Source: Propionibacterium sp.
Lineage (GTDB): Bacteria > Actinomycetota > Actinomycetes > Propionibacteriales > Propionibacteriaceae
NCBI GenBank assembly: GCA_012517965.1
Contig: JAAYTZ010000127.1
Coordinates: 1 to 40,916 of the forward strand
Length of the DNA: 40,916 nucleotides
Direction of reading: 5' to 3'
Shown: in pieces, positions 18,360 to 25,516 of the stretch
How the letters are laid out: each line of letters opens with the position of its first letter
How positions within the stretch are numbered: position 1 is the stretch's first letter
Position numbers and translations under genes: made by a program
The notes under the pieces: generated by a model
Told to the model about the DNA's origin: nothing
The model's database searches: none
The model's input: the letters and a program-made list of their open reading frames with translations, nothing else

Positions 18360-19277
18360 TCAGTCCCGCAGCGGGGCGACCGCGTCCACGACCGGGACGA
18401 CGGCGCTGCGCGCCGGGGCGCCGCAGGTGAGGGGAGCCGGCTCGCGGAACACCACGTGGCCCGTGACGCGCAACGCGGGGGCGCCGTCGAGGCGCACCCG
18501 CACCTCCCAGTGGCCGTGCGGCTCGGAGCGCAGCTCGGAGGAGAGCCTCCGGTCCCAGGGCACCAGTCCCAGCGCGGACGCCGCCGCCGTCCGGGCGGTC
18601 TGCTCGGCGGGCTCGAGGCCGACGAGCCCGCGGAAGTGGGCCGTGTCGACCCGCCCGGCGCGGTGGGCCCGCACGAGCTCGACCGCCTCGTCGGGGTCGA
18701 CGTAGCCGTAGAGGGCGCCGTCGGGCATCAACGCCAGGTTGGCGGCGAACCGGTCGCCGCCCAGGTGCGAGCACTCCCAGGTCTCCTCGGGGAAGGCGGC
18801 GGCCAGCGCCGCCGCCACCGGGCGGCCGCGCATCGCACAGCAGGCGTCGTGCCGGCCGTGGGTGCACACCAGCAGGGTGCCGGGCCCGGGGGCAGCCCCG
18901 GCGGCGAGAGGGTCGCGCAGCGCCTCGATCGCGCCGCCCCAGCCGCCCTCGGCGTCCCGGGTGCCCCACACCTCGACCCCCAGGACCGAGTCGACGACCC
19001 CCCACCGGAGCGGCGCGGTGCGCTCGGCCGCCCGGGCGCGGGGTCGCCGGACGAACTCCGGCCGCGCCGCCACCTCCTCCAGGGCCTGGCCGAGTTCCCG
19101 GCGGGCCTCCCGGGGCGCCTCGAGGGACGCCAGCGGGTTCGGCGCCCAGTCGGCGTCCTGTTCGATGAGGATCCACCGGGTGCCGCCGGGTGCGGTGCCC
19201 AGCGTCGGGTCGCCGCGGCGCCGGGCGCCGTCCGAGCAGCGCCCGGTGGCCGGCGGCGGGGCCTGCTCGGCCGTCAT
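18360..19277 (-). CDS. Sucrase/ferredoxin-like protein (thioredoxin-like [2Fe-2S] candidate)
   Basis: The protein has 305 residues. It has the core of the sucrase/ferredoxin-like family related to yeast Apd1/Aim32: Cys138 and Cys147 spaced C-x8-C in LLVCTHGRHDACCAMRG, then CSHLGGDRFAANL. Apd1/Aim32 bind a [2Fe-2S] cluster through C-x8-C and H-x-G-G-H; here the second motif is H171-L-G-G-D175, so the last ligand is Asp or the cluster is held differently. A redox or electron-transfer role is expected. It overlaps the JmjC gene by 4 nt (19274-19277), so it very likely serves the same pathway, perhaps reducing the oxygenase iron or a partner. Confidence 0.82.
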   Translation of the reverse strand: MTAEQAPPPATGRCSDGARRRGDPTLGTAPGGTRWILIEQDADWAPNPLASLEAPREARRELGQALEEVAARPEFVRRPRARAAERTAPLRWGVVDSVLGVEVWGTRDAEGGWGGAIEALRDPLAAGAAPGPGTLLVCTHGRHDACCAMRGRPVAAALAAAFPEETWECSHLGGDRFAANLALMPDGALYGYVDPDEAVELVRAHRAGRVDTAHFRGLVGLEPAEQTARTAAASALGLVPWDRRLSSELRSEPHGHWEVRVRLDGAPALRVTGHVVFREPAPLTCGAPARSAVVPVVDAVAPLRD

Positions 19278-20551
19278 GTCGTCGCCACCCCCTCGATCAG
19301 CAACGTGCGGGCCAGGTCGCGCGCGACGTCCGGGGTGGCGGCGAGGTCCGCCACCGGCACCGAGCCGGTGTCGAGCAGCCGCTGCAGGGCGGGCCGGTGG
19401 TCGGCGGCGACCGTGAAGCGGCCGGCGCGGGAGCGGACGACCGTGTGGCCGTGGGCGTCCTCCTCCAGGGTGGCCAGCAGGTGGGGTCGCAACCGCAGGA
19501 CGGCGTCCGGCCCGACGGCGGCGGCGGCGGCGAGTTGGGCCAGCGGGGGCACGGACGCGGGCCGCTGCCCGGCCCGGCTGCGCCCCAGCAGGGTGGCGGC
19601 CACGGCGTCCGGCCCCACTCCGGAGAGCGCCGCGATCAGCCGGGCCCGCACCGACTCGGTGGCGTCGCGGACCTGCTCCTCCGCGGCGACGTCGACGCCG
19701 AGGGGCAGCGAGGCGCGCACCGACTCGTCGGCGACGAGGGCGGCGCGGGCGGCGTCCAGCAGGGCCTCGGCCAGGTGGTGGCCCGTCCAGGTGTGGATGC
19801 CGATGGTGAGGTGGGCGCTGATCTCGCCCTGGGCCTTCGCCGCGTGCACGAAGCCGCGCGGCAGGTAGAGGCAGTCGCCGGGGGCCAGCGTGGTCTCCAG
19901 CGCCGGCGGCTCCGCGGCCACCCGTGCGACGTCGGCGGCCCGCTGGTCCCAGGTCTGCGAGCGCAACGGCGAACGCAGCACCGGATCGTGGACGATCCAC
20001 CGCTTCGTGCCGTGCACCTGCAGGACGAACACGTCGTGGATGTCGTAGTGATCGGCGAACCCCTGGTTCTGCGGCGGGGTGATGTAGGCGTTGATCTGCA
20101 CCGGATGGCCGAGCTCCGCGGCCAGCGCCTGCCCGAACTCGGTCAGGGGCGCCCAGGTGCGGTGCAGCCCCTGGAGCACGATGGTGGCGCCGTCGGCGAA
20201 GTGGCGGCGGACCCGGTCGTCGCTGACCTGGTCGCCGATGCCCGCGCCCACCCCGCCACCGAGGGTGAACGACGACTCCGGCAGCGTCGAGCCGCCCTTG
20301 GCCATCCGCAGGAACGGGGTCCGCAGCCCGCGGTGGGCGATCAGCTCGTCGACCGCGTCGAGGGAGAACAGGTCGGCGAAGTCGTCCCCGAGTTCGTCGA
20401 CGGCGTCCAGGGAGAACAGATCGGTGAAGCCGTCCCCGGCGCGGTCGGCGCGCGTCGCCAGCAGCGCAGCGACGCCCCACGCGCGGGCGAACTCCTCGAG
20501 TTTGGGCCCGAAGAGCCGCCCGAGCGCGGGGCTGGGGTCGGGCAGGGTCAC
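19274..20551 (-). CDS. JmjC/cupin-type Fe(II)/2-oxoglutarate oxygenase
   Basis: The protein has 425 residues. The iron-binding facial triad is visible as His168-x-Asp170 in ADHYDIHDVFVLQVHGTKRW and His236 in LPRGFVHAA. The fold and the C-terminal dimerisation and winged-helix-like region match the bacterial JmjC ribosomal-oxygenase family (cupin_4; relatives hydroxylate Arg or His in proteins). An N-terminal element FTDLFSLDAVDELGDD (residues 42-57) is duplicated in tandem as FADLFSLDAVDEL (58-70); relatives normally carry one copy. ATG overlaps the stop of the DxGA protein gene and its own stop overlaps the ferredoxin-like gene. The neighbouring Asp-rich repeat protein, rather than a ribosomal protein, is the likely substrate; that is inference. 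Confidence 0.85.
   Translation of the reverse strand: MTLPDPSPALGRLFGPKLEEFARAWGVAALLATRADRAGDGFTDLFSLDAVDELGDDFADLFSLDAVDELIAHRGLRTPFLRMAKGGSTLPESSFTLGGGVGAGIGDQVSDDRVRRHFADGATIVLQGLHRTWAPLTEFGQALAAELGHPVQINAYITPPQNQGFADHYDIHDVFVLQVHGTKRWIVHDPVLRSPLRSQTWDQRAADVARVAAEPPALETTLAPGDCLYLPRGFVHAAKAQGEISAHLTIGIHTWTGHHLAEALLDAARAALVADESVRASLPLGVDVAAEEQVRDATESVRARLIAALSGVGPDAVAATLLGRSRAGQRPASVPPLAQLAAAAAVGPDAVLRLRPHLLATLEEDAHGHTVVRSRAGRFTVAADHRPALQRLLDTGSVPVADLAATPDVARDLARTLLIEGVATT
20343..20438. repeat. 48-bp in-frame tandem duplication inside the JmjC gene
   Basis: Bases 20343-20390 and 20391-20438 are about 42/48 identical and encode two successive copies of the 16-residue segment FxDLFSLDAVDEL. 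The reading frame is preserved. The high nucleotide identity suggests a fairly recent duplication that has been tolerated or selected. Confidence 0.85.
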
Positions 20552-20898
20552 GCCTCGGCGGAGCCGTAGTGCAGCTCCCCCGCGACACCGTCCGCACCCT
20601 TGTCGGCGCCGCTGTCGTGGACCTTGATCTCGGCGCTGGAGTCGGCGCCGAAGTCGCCGCCCGCCCCGCTGTCGCCGCCTTCGGCACCCTTGTCGGCGCC
20701 CGCGTCGCGGCCCTCGTCCTCCGCGCCGTGGTCGGCGCCCGCGTCCTTGGCCGCCCCCGCGCCCGCGTCGGCGCCGTGGTCGGCGCCCGCATCGTCGGTC
20801 GCCCCGCGCGGCTTCAGCACGCCCGGCGCCTGGTGCTCGGCACCGGCGTCCGCACCGTGATCGCTCACCGCGCCCGCATCCCAGGTCACATCACTCAT
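20548..20898 (-). CDS. Small acidic DxGA tetrapeptide-repeat protein (putative modification substrate)
   Basis: The protein has 116 residues, no signal peptide, no cysteine and no membrane segment. It is built largely from D-x-G-A tetrapeptides (x = A, H, K, S or F): I count 14, in runs such as DAGADHGADAGA, DAGADHGA, DAGADKGA and DSGADKGA. Runs are separated by short charged linkers (AAK, EDEGR, EGG, SSAEIKVH). Near the N-terminus is a non-repeat segment APGVLKPRGATD. The start at 20898 has a strong ribosome site (GAAGGAGTTGCC then ATG). It overlaps the downstream JmjC oxygenase gene by ATGA. I know no family with this repeat. A protein or RiPP-like substrate for Asp/His modification, or a metal-binding disordered protein, are both possible. 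Confidence 0.75.
   Translation of the reverse strand: MSDVTWDAGAVSDHGADAGAEHQAPGVLKPRGATDDAGADHGADAGAGAAKDAGADHGAEDEGRDAGADKGAEGGDSGAGGDFGADSSAEIKVHDSGADKGADGVAGELHYGSAEA
20723..20790. repeat. 20-bp direct repeat in the DxGA gene
   Basis: The 20-mer GCGCCGTGGTCGGCGCCCGC occurs exactly at 20723-20742 and 20771-20790, 48 bp apart. It encodes repeated GADHGA units, showing that part of the tetrapeptide array grew by DNA-level duplication. Confidence 0.8.
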
Positions 20899-20973
20899 GG
20901 CAACTCCTTCGCTCGTCGGTGCTGAAAGCTTCCGCGACCCCACCCCCCCAGACCAGGGGTCGGCGGTCACAGA

Positions 20974-20979
20974 ATCGTA
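20974..20979 (-). promoter_or_regulatory. Candidate -10 of the DxGA-JmjC-ferredoxin operon
   Basis: Minus-strand TACGAT lies 75 nt upstream of the start at 20898, giving a leader of about 70 nt. No good -35 is visible. The 140-bp gap to rpiA contains no other gene. Confidence 0.3.
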
Positions 20980-21038
20980 CCGACCCGCGCGGGACGCGGG
21001 TGGCCCCGGCGGTGTCGGGCGTCCTCGTCGGTGCCGGT

Positions 21039-21734
21039 TCAGAACGTGACGGTCCGGACGCCGTCGGGCGTGCCGATCAGGGCGGCCGTGGCCCGCTGTT
21101 GGGCGAAGACGCCGACGCTCACCACGCCCGGCACGTTGTTGACCGCGGACTCCACGGCCGGCGGATCGGCGATCGACAGCCCGTGCACGTCCAGGATGTG
21201 CTGCCCGTTGTCGGTCACGTAGACGGCGCCGTCCGCGGTGCGGCGCAGGACGGCCTCGCCGGGGGTGCCGGCCCCGCCCGCCGCGAACCAGCGGCGCACC
21301 TGCTCGGCGGCCAGCGGGATCACCTCGACCGGCAACGGGAAGCGGCCCAGGACCTCCACCTGCTTCGAGGCGTCCACGATGCACACGAACCGGGACGCCA
21401 GCGCGGCCACGATCTTCTCCCGGGTGAGGGCGCCGCCGCCCCCCTTGATCATGTAGCCGCGCGGGTCGATCTCGTCGGCGCCGTCGACGTAGACGTCGAG
21501 GCCCGTCACGTCGTTGGCGTCCAGGACCTCGATGCCCAGGGCGCGCAGCGCGGCCGTCGAGCGTTCCGAGGAGGAGACGGCCCCGGCGACCGGGCGAGGC
21601 ATCTCGCCGAGGGCGGCGATGAAGTGGTCGACGGTGGAGCCGGTGCCGACGCCGATGATGGTGCCCGGCGTCACGTACTCGACGGCCGCCCGCCCCGCCA
21701 GTGCCTTCAACTCGTCCTGGTTCATCGTGGCCAC
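21039..21734 (-). CDS. rpiA: Ribose-5-phosphate isomerase A
   Basis: The protein has 231 residues, the normal RpiA length. It interconverts ribose-5-phosphate and ribulose-5-phosphate in the pentose phosphate pathway. Conserved motifs are [12 protein letters not shown], the substrate loop [16 protein letters not shown] with the catalytic acid, [13 protein letters not shown] with catalytic Lys and Glu, and TDNGQHILD. The GTG at 21734 is chosen because GAGGAGAGG precedes it by a proper spacing; ATG at 21725 is an alternative three codons in. The gene is monocistronic and divergent from the TIGR01777 gene. Confidence 0.95.
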   Translation of the reverse strand: MATMNQDELKALAGRAAVEYVTPGTIIGVGTGSTVDHFIAALGEMPRPVAGAVSSSERSTAALRALGIEVLDANDVTGLDVYVDGADEIDPRGYMIKGGGGALTREKIVAALASRFVCIVDASKQVEVLGRFPLPVEVIPLAAEQVRRWFAAGGAGTPGEAVLRRTADGAVYVTDNGQHILDVHGLSIADPPAVESAVNNVPGVVSVGVFAQQRATAALIGTPDGVRTVTF

Positions 21735-21814
21735 GCCCTCTCCTCGCGTCGGTTCCGCCGATCCCTAGCTTGCCGCCCTGGACGCCGGCGCGCATGGCTC
21801 TCCACCATGGTGGC

Positions 21815-23230
21815 ATGCCTGTTTTCGAACACGTCAGCACCTATCCCCAGCCGCGCGCGGAGGTCTTCGCCTGGCACGACCGCGGCGGCGGCTTCACGCG
21901 TCTCACCCCGCCCGGCGCCGCGACGATCGTCGAGGGGCCCACGCGGGGCATCGCCGTCGGGTCGGAGTTGGTGCTGCGGGTCTCGACGCCGGTGCTGGCC
22001 GGGTTGCTGCCCGACCTGCCGCTGCCGGGGGCGGGGGTCGGGCCGGTCGGCGTCCCGTGGCGGGTCCGCCACGTCGAGTACGTCCAGGACGAGCGCTTCG
22101 TCGACGAGCAGGTCACGGGCCCGTTCCGGTCCTGGCGGCACGAGCACCTCTTCGCGGACGCCCCCGGCGGCGGCACGACCATCACCGACCGCGTCACCTG
22201 GGAGCTGCCCGTCCGGCTGCCCGCCCGGCTCGACGTGAGCCTGGTGGACCGGTTCCTGACCGCCCTGTTCGCGTTCCGCGAGCGGCAGTTGCGCGACGAC
22301 CTGGCGCTGCACGCCCGGCTCGGCGCCGCGCCGGCCCACGTGGTGGTGACCGGTGCGTCGGGGCTCATCGGCAGCCAGGTGTGCGCGCTCCTGACGACGG
22401 GCGGCCACACCGTCACCCGGCTGGTCCGGGGTTCCCGGCCGGGGCCGGGCGAGGCCGCCTGGGACCCGGTCAAGGGCAGCATCGACGAGGACGCGCTGCG
22501 GGCGGCGGACGCCGTCGTGCACCTCGCCGGGGCCCCGATCGGGGGCCGGTTCACGCCCCGGCACAAGGATGCGATCCTGCGCTCGCGGGTCGACGGCACC
22601 GCGACGCTGGCCCGCGCGCTGGCGTCCGAGGGGATGCCCCGCACGCTCGTCCAGGCGTCCGGCATCGGCGTCTACGGGGCGCGCCGGCCGGGGGAGCTGC
22701 TGACCGAGGAGTCGGAGCCCGGAACCGGCTTCCTCGCCGACGTGGTCCGCGCCTGGGAGGGGGCGGCCGCCCCGGCGGAGGCCGCCGGCGTCCGCGCCGT
22801 GTTCCTGCGCACCGGCATCGTGCTCAGCGCCGGCGGTGGCGCGCTGCTGCCGCAGTTGCCCCTGTTCCTGGTCGGTCTCGGTGGACGCCTCACCTCGCCC
22901 GGCGCCTGGCTCAGCTGGATCACCCTGGACGACATGGCCCGCGCCTACGTGCACGCCCTGTTCACCCCCGCGCTGGCGGGCCCGGTGAACGCCGTGGCGC
23001 CCCAGCCCGTGACGAGCCGGGACTTCGCGCGGCAACTCGGTCGGGCGCTGCACCGGCCCGCCCTGCTGCCCACCCCGCCGTTCGGTCCGGCGCTGATCCT
23101 GGGCCGCGAGGGGGCGAGCGAACTGATCGACACCGACCAGCGGGTGTCGGCGGCGCGCCTGCAGGCGTCGGGCTTCGAGTTCGCGCACCCCGACCTGCCG
23201 GACGCCCTGCGGCACGTGCTCGCCGGCTGA
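21815..23230 (+). CDS. SRPBCC-TIGR01777 fusion: NAD(P)-dependent epimerase-like protein
   Basis: The protein has 471 residues. Residues 1-165 resemble a ligand-binding SRPBCC/START-like domain (FEHVSTYPQPRAEVFAWHDR, FRSWRHEHLF, TTITDRVTWELP). From about 172 a Rossmann domain begins with HVVVTGASGLIGSQVCALL and continues with AVVHLAGAPIGGRFTP, YGARRPGELLTEE, FLRTGIVLSAGGGAL and SWITLDDMARAYVHAL, the signature of the TIGR01777 family. Family members are atypical extended SDRs implicated in cell-division or lipid-related roles but without an agreed reaction. A -10-like CACCAT ends 6 nt before the ATG. Confidence 0.88.
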   Translation: MPVFEHVSTYPQPRAEVFAWHDRGGGFTRLTPPGAATIVEGPTRGIAVGSELVLRVSTPVLAGLLPDLPLPGAGVGPVGVPWRVRHVEYVQDERFVDEQVTGPFRSWRHEHLFADAPGGGTTITDRVTWELPVRLPARLDVSLVDRFLTALFAFRERQLRDDLALHARLGAAPAHVVVTGASGLIGSQVCALLTTGGHTVTRLVRGSRPGPGEAAWDPVKGSIDEDALRAADAVVHLAGAPIGGRFTPRHKDAILRSRVDGTATLARALASEGMPRTLVQASGIGVYGARRPGELLTEESEPGTGFLADVVRAWEGAAAPAEAAGVRAVFLRTGIVLSAGGGALLPQLPLFLVGLGGRLTSPGAWLSWITLDDMARAYVHALFTPALAGPVNAVAPQPVTSRDFARQLGRALHRPALLPTPPFGPALILGREGASELIDTDQRVSAARLQASGFEFAHPDLPDALRHVLAG

Positions 23231-23481
23231 CCGAAGCGCGGCAGCGGGCGGCCTGCAGCCGTCGGTTTTGGAGCATCACCGTGCTGCAACTCCCCAGCGA
23301 GGCGCCCCTGCGGAGTGGGCCTCTGGCAAGGTGTGCTGCGGACGTGCAGCGATCCCCTGCGCGACACGGGCGCCCGCCCGGCCGTCAATTCCGACGTGGC
23401 GGCGGACAAAAACCGGACAAAGTGGCCCGGTGGGCTGCGGCGCACCCTCCGCGCGCGCTATTCAAAGGGGGAGGCGTTGCT

Positions 23482-24078
23482 TCACCCGGGCCGTGACCCG
23501 GAGTCGTCGGGCCGATCGTGGGGAGGGACACGATCGGCCCCTCGCACGTCCAGGCCCGCCCGGGCCGCGGACGTGGGCAGCACCGGGGTGGGCGGCGCGG
23601 CCAAGAGGGGCGCAGCCGGCGGTGCGCCCAGCATGGCTTCGGCCGCACGCCCCGTGGCGAAGCGCACCAGGCTCGCCAGGGCCGAACCGCCGTAGAAGGC
23701 GACCGCCGGTCCGCCGCGGGGCGGATCCATCAGGGCGCGCACGGTGACCGCCTCGTTGGTGACGGTGCCGTCGGCCCAGGGCTCCTCGCGCACGGTGATC
23801 GGGGTCTCCCCGTCGGGGCGGACCTCGAACCCGCCGCGGATCAGCAGCCGGAAACCCGTCTCGGTGCGCTCGCAGATGCAGAAGTCGGGCAGGCCCCACG
23901 CCGACCACTGCTGCAGCGCGGCCAGCACCTCGTCCGCGCTGCCACCGGCGGCGACCAGCCGGTCGAGGACCGGCAGCACGGGGTGATCGGTTCGGCTCGC
24001 CACCATCGCCACCAGGTGCGCCGCGCCGAACAGGGGGACGCCCCCGGGCAGGTAGCGTTGGGCAGAGGGAGAGGGCAC
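23482..24078 (-). CDS. Hypothetical protein divergent from an FHA-like gene
   Basis: The protein has 198 residues. The GTG start at 24078 follows GAGG with 6-nt spacing; longer upstream reading is antisense to the next gene. The central part (about 50-130: VLAALQQWSAWGLPDFCICERTETGFRLLIRGGFEVRPDG, then WADGTVTNEAVTVRAL) resembles an N-terminal domain that I associate with actinobacterial FHA-domain proteins, where it precedes the FHA module. That assignment is a recollection of pattern, not a proven match. The last 30 residues are polar and encoded across a perfect 12-bp hairpin, so the true end could be earlier. It shares a 60-bp divergent promoter region with an FHA-like gene, hinting at a joint role. 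Confidence 0.55.
   Translation of the reverse strand: MPSPSAQRYLPGGVPLFGAAHLVAMVASRTDHPVLPVLDRLVAAGGSADEVLAALQQWSAWGLPDFCICERTETGFRLLIRGGFEVRPDGETPITVREEPWADGTVTNEAVTVRALMDPPRGGPAVAFYGGSALASLVRFATGRAAEAMLGAPPAAPLLAAPPTPVLPTSAARAGLDVRGADRVPPHDRPDDSGSRPG
23509..23540. terminator. 12-bp stem hairpin near convergent gene ends
   Basis: GGGCCGATCGTG and CACGATCGGCCC pair perfectly around an 8-nt loop. It lies inside the last codons of the minus-strand gene and about 280 nt after the stop of the plus-strand gene. It has no T-run. It may terminate one or both convergent transcripts. The rest of 23231-23481 holds no gene that I can support. Confidence 0.45.
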
Positions 24079-24138
24079 GTGATCCTCGATTCCGGTGCGG
24101 GACGGGTGCGTCCACAGTACCGGGGGCTGGGCGCTACC

Positions 24139-25110
24139 ATGCCAGCGCTTGGTCCGGCACATGGGGGGAGCCACCGTGAGCGAACATCGTTGGTCGGGTC
24201 CGGAGGCGGGGCTGGGTCGGCTCGGCGAGGTGGAGCGCCGGGCGTCCTGGTTCCCGTGCTCGCCGTAGCCGTGCCCGCCCTCCCCCGCGTCGCGCTCGCG
24301 TCGGCTCCTGCGCTGGCGCTGGGCCGGCGCCCGGCGCTGCTGACGCGACCCGGGACCGCCGTCCGGGCCGGCCGGCACGCGCAGCTTCCCCTCCCGCACA
24401 TCTCGGGCGCCGAGAACGAGTTCCTCAGCCGCCGCGCCGTCCTGGTGGGCCTCGACGCCGCCGGCCGCGCCTTCGTCGCCAACCTGTCGACCCGGCACGA
24501 GCTGATCGTGCGCCCGTGGGGCCGAGGGGCGTCCGCCGACGCGCACCTGCGGCACGGCGACGGCAGTTCGAGCCCGCAGCGGTTCCTGGGCGCGGGGGCC
24601 CACTGGGTCCGCAACGGCAGGGCCTGGGACGACGAGGAGGGCCGCTACGGCCCGGCCCGCGGCGACGACCGCACCTCGTGGTTGTTCGTGGAGGTGTCCC
24701 ACGCCGACCCCACGATCCGGCTCGCGCCGCAGGCGTCCGACTCGCTGGTCGAGGCCGGGACGACCTTCGCCAGCCCCGAGGGCCAGCGCGAGTGGCGGAT
24801 CACCGACGCCCAGTACCGCGGCCTGCTGATCTACTTCGCCGAGTTCCTGGGGCTGCCGCCGGCGGTGGTGCCGCAGATTCCCAGCGACACGGCCGCCGAG
24901 CGCCTCGGCGCCCGCCTCGGTGAGTGGTCGCGCATCGATCACCTCATCGCCTCCGCCGCTCGCCGCGGCTTCACCGGCGGGCGCGCCGAGTTGCTGCCGT
25001 GGCTGATCGCCGAGGGCTACCTGAACCCGCGCGAGGTGGGGGAGATGGCCGAGCGCTACGGCCTGCGGAGCCTGCTGCGGCGCCCCGCGCGTTACCGCCC
25101 GCCGGCCTGA
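24139..25110 (+). CDS. FHA-like domain protein with C-terminal helical domain; 5' end probably frameshifted
   Basis: The in-frame protein is 323 residues from 24139. The first 70 residues are Ala/Pro-rich. About 75-130 has an FHA-like cadence (GTAVRAGRHAQLPLP, NEFLSRRAVLVGLD, VANLSTRHELIVRP), with the canonical Ser-Arg replaced by Ser-Arg-Arg; FHA domains bind phosphothreonine. The C-terminus (about 215-310; ITDAQYRGLLIYFAEFLG, RIDHLIASAARRGF, LPWLIAEGYLNPREVGEM) looks like a winged-helix or helical domain. The best start signals, GGGGGGAG then GTG at 24176, are in another frame that ends after 30 codons. One missing base in the G-run near 24208 would join them. So the N-terminus given here is doubtful. 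Confidence 0.6.
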   Translation: MPALGPAHGGSHRERTSLVGSGGGAGSARRGGAPGVLVPVLAVAVPALPRVALASAPALALGRRPALLTRPGTAVRAGRHAQLPLPHISGAENEFLSRRAVLVGLDAAGRAFVANLSTRHELIVRPWGRGASADAHLRHGDGSSSPQRFLGAGAHWVRNGRAWDDEEGRYGPARGDDRTSWLFVEVSHADPTIRLAPQASDSLVEAGTTFASPEGQREWRITDAQYRGLLIYFAEFLGLPPAVVPQIPSDTAAERLGARLGEWSRIDHLIASAARRGFTGGRAELLPWLIAEGYLNPREVGEMAERYGLRSLLRRPARYRPPA

Positions 25111-25131
25111 CCCGCCGTCCGCACCGCGGCC

Positions 25132-25167
25132 CAGAGCCCGCCGCCCCGTCCGGGGTGGCGGGCTCTG
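25132..25167 (+). terminator. Strong GC-rich terminator hairpin
   Basis: Arms of 17 nt (CAGAGCCCGCCGCCCCG and CGGGGTGGCGGGCTCTG) pair with one G-U, 22 nt after the stop of the FHA-like gene. No T-run follows, as is common in GC-rich actinobacteria. Confidence 0.75.
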
Positions 25168-25265
25168 CTGGTTTCCGGCCGGGCGCGCGGGAAATCCCCC
25201 GCCGTTCGGTTCGGCGGTCCCTTCCCGCCGAAGACTGGGGCCACCCCCCGGGAGTTGGAGCCCAG

Positions 25266-25310
25266 ATGACGAAGGACCCGCCGCCGACAAGGCGAAACAG
25301 GCTCGGCTGA
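25266..25310 (+). CDS. Possible 14-residue cationic peptide
   Basis: ATG at 25266 follows GGGAGTTGGAGCCC, and a -10-like AAGACT lies at 25231-25236. It reads MTKDPPPTRRNRLG and stops. It lies in a 400-bp gap between convergent genes, after a terminator, so it would need its own promoter. Short ORFs with a ribosome site arise by chance; only conservation could establish this one. Confidence 0.25.
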   Translation: MTKDPPPTRRNRLG

Positions 25311-25429
25311 GCCCACGGCGTCCACGCCCCCGCTCCGACGCGCGACCCCCGCCCCCCCACCAGTTCCGACGCCCCGTCGCGCCCTCGTGGCGTCCGTCGG
25401 CGTCGCCGCGCCCAGAAGGGAGGTGCGCC

Positions 25430-25489
25430 GTGATCATCCACCTCGTTGTCGACTTCGCCCGGCTTCTCACCGGGCTGCTCGGCTGCTGA
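25430..25489 (+). CDS. Possible 19-residue hydrophobic micropeptide
   Basis: GTG at 25430 follows AGAAGGGAGGTGCGCC, the best ribosome site in this gap. The peptide MIIHLVVDFARLLTGLLGC is a single hydrophobic, partly amphipathic helix with a C-terminal Cys, similar in style to small membrane peptides and type I toxin or modulin-like peptides. It ends 27 bp before the stop of the convergent minus-strand gene. The segment 25311-25429 upstream holds nothing recognisable apart from a C-rich stretch. Reported as a candidate only. Confidence 0.35.
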   Translation: MIIHLVVDFARLLTGLLGC

Positions 25490-25516
25490 CCGCGCGGCGC
25501 GGGGGCTGGGCCGGAC

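Noticed and set aside
20548-20898. Pentapeptide-repeat protein
   Set aside because: The period is four, not five, and the central Leu/Phe of pentapeptide repeats is missing.
20569-20925. A 118-codon plus-strand ORF opposite the DxGA gene
   Set aside because: It has no ribosome site or promoter, and its Val/Ala/Gly/Arg composition is what the complement of GAD-rich codons produces. The minus-strand gene has a strong ribosome site and coupled neighbours.
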